Origin: Gardnerella vaginalis 1500E
Lineage (GTDB): Bacteria > Actinomycetota > Actinomycetes > Actinomycetales > Bifidobacteriaceae
DNA length: 64,000 bases
Reading direction: 5' to 3'
Assembly (NCBI RefSeq): GCF_000263595.1
Contig: NZ_ADES01000005.1
Location: forward strand, 1-64,000
In this document: positions 58,791 to 64,000 of the stretch, piece after piece
Position numbering within the stretch: the first letter of the stretch is position 1
How the letters are laid out: each line of letters begins with the position of its first letter
Notes under the pieces: model-generated
What the model was told of the DNA's origin: nothing
The model's input: the letters and a program-made list of their open reading frames with translations, nothing else
Databases searched by the model: none
Program-made: the position numbers and the translations under genes

Positions 58791-59405
58791 ATGTGTATTC
58801 GCAAAAATTATGAATTATATTGCCGAATAGCTGCCTGCTTGGGGATTTTTATAATCTCAGTTATTTTATTAGATACGCTGTTTTCGCAATACGAAATGCA
58901 GCAAAATAATCCTGCTAAATACTACGCTTCTAAATCTTTAGGCGTATGCTGTAAAAGCTGCGCTCTTGCTAAAAGTTTTTATAGTGAAGAAACATGCAAA
59001 TCTGCTATGAAGTGGCCGGTAAAGCCTCCTCGTATTGTAAAAGCTTTTAATCCGCCGCCTAAGCCTTGGATGGCTGGGCATCGCGGTGTGGATTTAGCAG
59101 CTTCAAAAGGAACTCCTCTTTATGCTCCTGCAGATGGTGTTATTAGTTTTGTTGGTAAAGTTGCTAGAAAGTCTGTTGTAACAATTAGGCATGGTGAGCT
59201 TACTTCTACTTTTGAGCCTGCGGTAACAAATCTTACTGTTGGAGTGTTTGTAAAGCAGGGGCAAAAATTTGCTCATGTTGAAGGTGGGTCGGATCATTGC
59301 GCAAATCGCTGCGTGCAATGGGGTCTAAAACGAAAGAATCGTACTTACGTAAACCCTGCAAGTATGACTGCTCGCAAAAAAATCGTTCTTAAGCCAGTCA
59401 ACTAA
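58791..59405 (+). CDS. M23/LytM-fold protein, probably lacking a metal ligand
   Basis: 204 residues with a signal anchor (about 14-31), several Cys near 53-69 and a C-terminal M23 domain. His97 and Asp101 (GHRGVDLAA) match two zinc ligands and His134 is present (IRHGEL). Where active relatives have a His before WG, this protein has Gln176 (CVQWGLKR). That suggests a non-catalytic LytM domain, perhaps activating another hydrolase as EnvC-type proteins do (inference). Single gene. Confidence 0.75.
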   Translation: MCIRKNYELYCRIAACLGIFIISVILLDTLFSQYEMQQNNPAKYYASKSLGVCCKSCALAKSFYSEETCKSAMKWPVKPPRIVKAFNPPPKPWMAGHRGVDLAASKGTPLYAPADGVISFVGKVARKSVVTIRHGELTSTFEPAVTNLTVGVFVKQGQKFAHVEGGSDHCANRCVQWGLKRKNRTYVNPASMTARKKIVLKPVN

Positions 59406-59538
59406 ATAGCATAATTAATATTCATATTTGTAGAAAACTGAACAAAATCTGCGTCAATCTTGTAGATATTGCCATAGTGTGAGGGTGTGAACAGCGTATA
59501 GTAAAGATTAATATCGATTATGCAACACAGGAGCGCAT

Positions 59539-61350
59539 ATGCAAGAATATTCTCGTCCACTTGATGAAGCTATTGATACAGATGTTAATATTTTTTCTCT
59601 GCTAGAAGATCGAGTTTCTCGCTGCGCGAATGATTCGTTAATTGAGTATGTTGATTCTTTAGGTTCGTGGAAGTCTTATTCTGCTAAAGAATTTCGAGAT
59701 ATGGTAGTTGCTGTTGCTAAAGGTTTTATTGCGCGCGGAGTTATGCCGGGGGATTCTATTTCGATTATTGCGCATACCTCATGGCAGTGGACGGTTCTTG
59801 ACATGGCTATTATGTCTATTGGCGCTTTAACCGTGCCAATTTACGAAACTAGCTCATCTATTCAAATACAGCATATTGTTGAGGATTCTAAAGTTTGCTC
59901 AATATTCGTTGAGTCTGCCGATATGCTTCCAAAAATAGAAGCTGTTAAGGATGATTGCTCTACTCTTCACGACGTTTATGTTATAAACCGTGGAGCGCTT
60001 GATGCTTTTATTGAGTACGGTAAAACTGTAACTGATTCGGAGTTTTACGAGCGAGTTCACGCGGTTTGCGGAAGTGATTTAGCAACAATTGTCTACACTT
60101 CCGGTTCAACAGGCGAGCCTAAAGGAATTGAGCTTACGCATAGTAATTTTGCTTTTATTGCAAAGTCAGGCGTTGTTTCTATGCCAGATATTGCCTTAAA
60201 AGGTAATCCTCGCTTAATGCTGTTTTTGCCTCTTGCTCACGTGTTCGCAAGATTTATGCAATTCTTCTGCTTTGCTGGAAACGTTACGCTTGGTTTAACG
60301 AGCAATTTGAAAACAGTTTTGTCTGATTTTCAAACGTTTAAGCCGACTTTTATTCTTGGCGTTCCTCGTATTTTTGAAAAAATCTATAACGCTGCTTCGC
60401 AAAAAGCCGGCAGGGGAGTTAAAGGTTTTATTTTTGCTTATGCGGCAAAAGTTGCGCGTCAATGGTCTTATTCTCAGCAGTCTAAAGCGATGGTTCCACC
60501 TATGCTTGCTTTAAGCCACGCATTATGCAAAAAATTAGTTTATAAGCCACTTTTGCAAGTCTTTGGCGGTTCTGTTTCGTACGCTATTTCCGGAGGCGCT
60601 CCTCTCGATATGTCGATTGCGCACTTCTTTAACGGCATCGGTTTGCCTTTGCTTGAAGGTTACGGAATGACTGAAACTTGCGCTCCGTCTATGGTGAATC
60701 CTACAAGCGGATACCGTATTGGAACTGTTGGCTTGCCGGTAAAAGGCGTGTCTGTTGCAATTGCGGATGATGGTGAGCTGTGTATTAAAAGCCCAGCAGT
60801 ATGCAAAGGGTATCATAATAATCCGGAGCTTACTCGTCAACAAATTGTAAACGGCTGGTTGCATACGGGTGACTTTGGTTCTTTAGATGATGACGGTTTT
60901 GTGCGTATTACCGGCAGAAAGAAAGATCTTATTATTACGGCTGGCGGAAAGAATTTATCTCCAAACGCGTTAGAAGCTTCGTTAATGTCTTCTCCAATTG
61001 TTTCTCAAGCGGTTGTTATTGGAGACAGAAAGCCATTTGTTGCGGCGCTTATTGCGCTTGATTTGGCGGAAGTAAATTCTTGGCTTGCTTCCAGAGGAGC
61101 GTGCAAAGTGCGCTCGCTTAAAGAAGCGTCAGTAAACGGAATTGTGCGTGCAGAAGTTGAGCGTGCCGTCACTAAAGCTAATTTGCTTGTTTCTAGGGCG
61201 GAGTCTATTCGTAAGTTTGAAATAGTGCCGGACGCTTTTACGCAAGATAACGGTCTGCTTACGCCAAGCTTAAAAGCTAAACGTCAGGCAGTTGTTGAGC
61301 GTTACCACGAGCTTATTGAGCGCGTTATTTACGCTCCTCGAAAGCACTAA
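59539..61350 (+). CDS. Long-chain fatty-acid-CoA ligase
   Basis: AMP-binding enzyme activating fatty acids with ATP and CoA. 603 residues. Motifs in order: YTSGSTGEPKGIELTHSN (P-loop, about 187), YGMTETC (A5), HTGDFGSLDDDGFVRITGRKKDLI (A7-A8) and GGKNLSP. It resembles FadD15-type actinobacterial ligases. AGGAGCG precedes the ATG. It probably feeds exogenous fatty acids into lipid synthesis. Confidence 0.9.
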   Translation: MQEYSRPLDEAIDTDVNIFSLLEDRVSRCANDSLIEYVDSLGSWKSYSAKEFRDMVVAVAKGFIARGVMPGDSISIIAHTSWQWTVLDMAIMSIGALTVPIYETSSSIQIQHIVEDSKVCSIFVESADMLPKIEAVKDDCSTLHDVYVINRGALDAFIEYGKTVTDSEFYERVHAVCGSDLATIVYTSGSTGEPKGIELTHSNFAFIAKSGVVSMPDIALKGNPRLMLFLPLAHVFARFMQFFCFAGNVTLGLTSNLKTVLSDFQTFKPTFILGVPRIFEKIYNAASQKAGRGVKGFIFAYAAKVARQWSYSQQSKAMVPPMLALSHALCKKLVYKPLLQVFGGSVSYAISGGAPLDMSIAHFFNGIGLPLLEGYGMTETCAPSMVNPTSGYRIGTVGLPVKGVSVAIADDGELCIKSPAVCKGYHNNPELTRQQIVNGWLHTGDFGSLDDDGFVRITGRKKDLIITAGGKNLSPNALEASLMSSPIVSQAVVIGDRKPFVAALIALDLAEVNSWLASRGACKVRSLKEASVNGIVRAEVERAVTKANLLVSRAESIRKFEIVPDAFTQDNGLLTPSLKAKRQAVVERYHELIERVIYAPRKH

Positions 61351-61358
61351 GCGTAACT

Positions 61359-63173
61359 TTACAATCCTGCATCAGCTAGGGAAATGTAGCCCGGGTCTAT
61401 TAGGCGAGCCTTCAAATTCGTTGCACTAACTGCTATCAGCTGTTCATAAACAGTTGGAACCGTAATTCCAGGCTCAATTGTCGATTGTTTTGTTGCAATC
61501 TTTGTAGAAAGATTTCCGGTGCTATTTAACGAATCGCACATTTCTGTAATATCTTTACTAATCTGTGCCTGATGCTCAATAGTTGTCATCCACTGCTTGC
61601 CGCTTACAATATTTGGCATAATATTCTTGTATGCTCCGTAGCCGGTTATTGCAGGCCATTTTTTTGCGTTAGCAGCATCGTTAGCATCTTCGGACTGTTC
61701 CTTGCTAATTTGCGCGTCTTTTGCGTTCTTATTGGAGCTGTTTTTAGGAGAAGGAACAGGGCGCTTAATAAGATTTCTTTTACCAATGAAGTTTCCAATA
61801 ACATTCGGCAAAGTAAACGAAGGATTTATGTCTGCAGCGCTTCCTTCGTAGCCTAAATCGCTTAAAGTTTGCGAAGCTTGCAAAGCAACTTGATCGTCAA
61901 GAGCAATAATGCCGTCAACATGCATTGGTGAAGGAGTTAGAAGATTATCGTTTTTAGTAATACGATTCTTCAACTCAGTTTTTACAGCATCCGAATTATC
62001 TGCGTCAAAAGCAACGTTAATCCAGTCTTTTTCGCTACTATTTGCATGCAATTTTCCGGAAGTGCTAAGCAGAGTGCCAGAAGCAAAATATGGTCTAAGT
62101 ACTTTCCACATTCCTGCAAAAGCTTCTTTTGCAAACTCGTCTTCTAACTGTGTTGAGGAGCTGTTATCTGCATTATCTTTTGAACTATTTTCGCCACTAT
62201 TTTGAGATTCTTGATTATTATTTGAGGAAGAATTTTGGTTTTCACTGTTAGAATCTGCATTATTTGAGTCAGAATCGTTTGAACCGTTTGAATCGTTTGA
62301 GTTTTGACCGTTTGTGCCACTATTAGTTTTTGCGTGCAAATTTATATTTTTCTGATTGTGGCATGGCAAAAGAACTTCAATATAGCGCGGATTTTCGCGA
62401 GTAGCACGGTCGAGAGCAAGTTTTTGAACTAATGTTTCTGCTTGAGTTTCGCCAATGCTACTAGCGTCAGAAAGGTGGAAAAGAACATCTGGCTTAAATC
62501 CTGGAATTGAACGCGAAAGCATAACTACGTGCATTCCAGATTTTTGAGCAAGTCGAAGAGATGAGGCTAAACGCTTTTGAGAAAGAAGAATATTTTTGTC
62601 TGTGTCTTCAGAATCGTTTTTACCCGCTAAAAGACCCTGCTTATTTTTTGTGTCTTCTGTTTTGTTTGACGTAGGCAAAGTTGCGTAATCCCCATAATTA
62701 TTATTGCCATTCTTATTAGTCCATGGAGCAATAACAATAGTGGTTTTACTCAGCTTCTTCTTAATTTTTTCGTTTGAATTGCCAGTATTTTGCTTATTTT
62801 TATTGTTATGATTTTCTAAATGCAATGGTGTTAGCAAATTCACAACATAATCCTGCACGTCTTGACTCTGCTGCGAAAGACTAGAAGAAGTTTTTGTAGT
62901 AATAGAATCATCGTTAAAACCCTTATTTTTTAAGTCTTTAACGATTTCTGGAACAAGATGATCCCATGTGCTTAGTGGCTTGTGTCTTGTTAAAGCTAAA
63001 CCATCTGAAGGGGTGAAAATAACAACATTTCCGCGATACGTTTGCTGCACGTTTTTAGGACTGGAAGAAGTTTTAGAAGTAGTTCCGCATGCACTAACAA
63101 CAAATAGTGTTGAAACTAGTGCTGTTAGCACAACTATAATTCTTTTCCAAGTGCTTACACGCAAACGAATCAT
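61359..63173 (-). CDS. Lipoprotein, periplasmic-binding-protein-like with low-complexity inserts
   Basis: 604 residues. Signal peptide with lipobox VVSAC, lipid-modified Cys29. The body resembles a type 1 sugar-binding protein (HVVMLSRSIPGFKPDVLFHLSDASSIGETQAETLVQKLAL; DGIIALDDQVALQASQTLSDLGYEG). It is split by Asn/Ser/Lys-rich inserts (about 125-140, 165-190, 283-345 and 475-505). No ABC genes are adjacent in the window, so ligand and partner are unknown. Confidence 0.72.
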   Translation of the reverse strand: MIRLRVSTWKRIIVVLTALVSTLFVVSACGTTSKTSSSPKNVQQTYRGNVVIFTPSDGLALTRHKPLSTWDHLVPEIVKDLKNKGFNDDSITTKTSSSLSQQSQDVQDYVVNLLTPLHLENHNNKNKQNTGNSNEKIKKKLSKTTIVIAPWTNKNGNNNYGDYATLPTSNKTEDTKNKQGLLAGKNDSEDTDKNILLSQKRLASSLRLAQKSGMHVVMLSRSIPGFKPDVLFHLSDASSIGETQAETLVQKLALDRATRENPRYIEVLLPCHNQKNINLHAKTNSGTNGQNSNDSNGSNDSDSNNADSNSENQNSSSNNNQESQNSGENSSKDNADNSSSTQLEDEFAKEAFAGMWKVLRPYFASGTLLSTSGKLHANSSEKDWINVAFDADNSDAVKTELKNRITKNDNLLTPSPMHVDGIIALDDQVALQASQTLSDLGYEGSAADINPSFTLPNVIGNFIGKRNLIKRPVPSPKNSSNKNAKDAQISKEQSEDANDAANAKKWPAITGYGAYKNIMPNIVSGKQWMTTIEHQAQISKDITEMCDSLNSTGNLSTKIATKQSTIEPGITVPTVYEQLIAVSATNLKARLIDPGYISLADAGL

Positions 63174-63238
63174 ACTAATGGCCTTTCGTAATTTTTACGA
63201 TTAAGTCTTTAAATGTTTTATTTGTTTACTGCTGAAAA

Positions 63239-64000
63239 TCAGCTATTTAATAATCTTCTGCACATTTCTCGATACTCGCTTACGTATCCGCCGCCAAAGA
63301 ATACGCAGTGGCCTGCAATAGGGTAGAGCTGCCAAATAATCATGCGCTGCTCAAAACCTGCCTTAAGTGGATGTACAGACTGGTATCCGTCCAAAATCTG
63401 CTTAAAATAGCTGATTCCAAACAGGTGAAGCATAGCTAAATCTTCTTCGCGGTGCCCGCCGTGGGCTGCAGGATCAATCAGCACAGCCTCAGTATGCTCT
63501 CCATCCTCGCTTTTAGTCCACAAAACGTTTCCGCTCCACAAGTCGCCGTGAACGCGCGCAGGCTTATCTTCCGCAGTCTTTCCTAATAAATCAGGCAGCG
63601 CATCAATAACTTCGTTCGTAAGAGCCAAATCGCTTTTAGTAAGCTCTCCGCGAGCAATCCCAAGCTCAACCATAGGACGCAAACGCCCATCCGCAAGATA
63701 GTCAATAACGTTATTCCACTCGCCAGTTGGCATATTAACAGGGTCGCTTAAAGGTCCAAAATAGCATGTTCCATCATAATCAGCAGGAGCTTGACCAAAA
63801 TATTTCGCACCATAGTCGTGCATGTGTGCAAGAGCTGCACCGAACTCAAAAGCAGCTAAAGGAGTTGGGGAAGCAGTGTCAATTCGCTCAATATTAAGGT
63901 AGTCGTTTCCCCAATCAAACACTTTTGCAACTCTAGGGCCGCCAAACTTATGGGCTTCTTGCAACCATTGCAAACCCTTGCCTTCGCATTCAAAAAAACG
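63239..64000 (-). CDS. Fructosamine-kinase-family protein (5' end outside window)
   Basis: The frame continues to the window edge with sensible residues (FFECEGKG before LQWLQEAHKFGGPRV), so it is cut. The kinase motif ARVHGDLWSGNVLW and metal motif LIDPAAHGGHREEDLAML are intact. Relatives phosphorylate ketosamines for deglycation; the substrate is not proven. Confidence 0.85.
   Translation of the reverse strand, partial: RFFECEGKGLQWLQEAHKFGGPRVAKVFDWGNDYLNIERIDTASPTPLAAFEFGAALAHMHDYGAKYFGQAPADYDGTCYFGPLSDPVNMPTGEWNNVIDYLADGRLRPMVELGIARGELTKSDLALTNEVIDALPDLLGKTAEDKPARVHGDLWSGNVLWTKSEDGEHTEAVLIDPAAHGGHREEDLAMLHLFGISYFKQILDGYQSVHPLKAGFEQRMIIWQLYPIAGHCVFFGGGYVSEYREMCRRLLNS

Noticed and set aside
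1-64000. CRISPR array, prophage, rRNA or complete insertion sequence
   Set aside because: No spaced identical repeats of CRISPR type, phage structural genes, rRNA sequence or transposase frame were seen.

Overview
The window is chromosomal DNA from a low-G+C member of the Bifidobacteriaceae, most likely Gardnerella (formerly G. vaginalis). This rests on bifidobacterial gene order (ftsK-pgsA-cinA-recA-recX; proA-hypothetical-nadD; a full purine cluster), actinobacterial protein sequences in A+T-rich DNA, and LPXTG pilus proteins with a class C sortase. It is read from the sequence only; no database search was possible.

Left end (1-9 kb): two tandem paralogous surface proteins of unknown function, the second with zinc ribbon, Q/Y-rich linker, membrane segment and PASTA-like repeats. 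An inverted 33-codon remnant of a third copy lies just before dnaG. Then dnaG, a catabolic-type acetolactate synthase, an anion permease and tRNA-Arg. At 9.0-10.1 kb a 5'-truncated YhcG/DUF1016 nuclease gene lies between two 27-bp direct repeats.

Pilus locus (10.4-16.6 kb): a promoter whose spacer holds an 11-G tract, an LPXTG adhesin, a SpaA-type major pilin (LPATG) and a class C sortase. Two inverted copies of a ~285-bp intergenic repeat bracket the two pilus-protein genes. A third copy follows ltaS and a 27-bp fragment lies near 48.2 kb. The repeat carries a ~19-bp stem with a compensatory base-pair change between copies.

16.6-35.8 kb: purE-purK-fur operon; an envelope group (alpha/beta hydrolase, rhomboid-like/DUF2156 aminoacyltransferase-like protein, divergent LtaS-like synthase); then, on the minus strand, purT, purC, purL, purF, purM, purD. 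Together with purE/K these cover most of de novo IMP synthesis, and prs (47 kb) makes the PRPP that feeds it.

35.9-51 kb: mostly housekeeping. tRNA-His, ftsK, pgsA, cinA, recA (LexA box) and recX, thrC, proA, a conserved hypothetical gene, nadD, prs, tRNA-Gln, glmU and a phosphoglycerate-mutase-family gene.

51-64 kb: a LytTR regulator with a DUF3021 membrane protein, a PNPOx-like flavoprotein, an EamA exporter, a Ser/Gly-rich membrane protein, tRNA-Ala, a lysine riboswitch controlling a LysP-type permease, a membrane protein with long KD and GS repeats, tRNA-Asn, an M23-like protein lacking an expected metal ligand, a long-chain acyl-CoA synthetase, a binding-protein-like lipoprotein and a fructosamine-kinase-family gene cut by the window end.

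The strongest candidates for something undescribed are the phase-variable pilus promoter, the structured intergenic repeat family around it, and the repeat-rich surface proteins.
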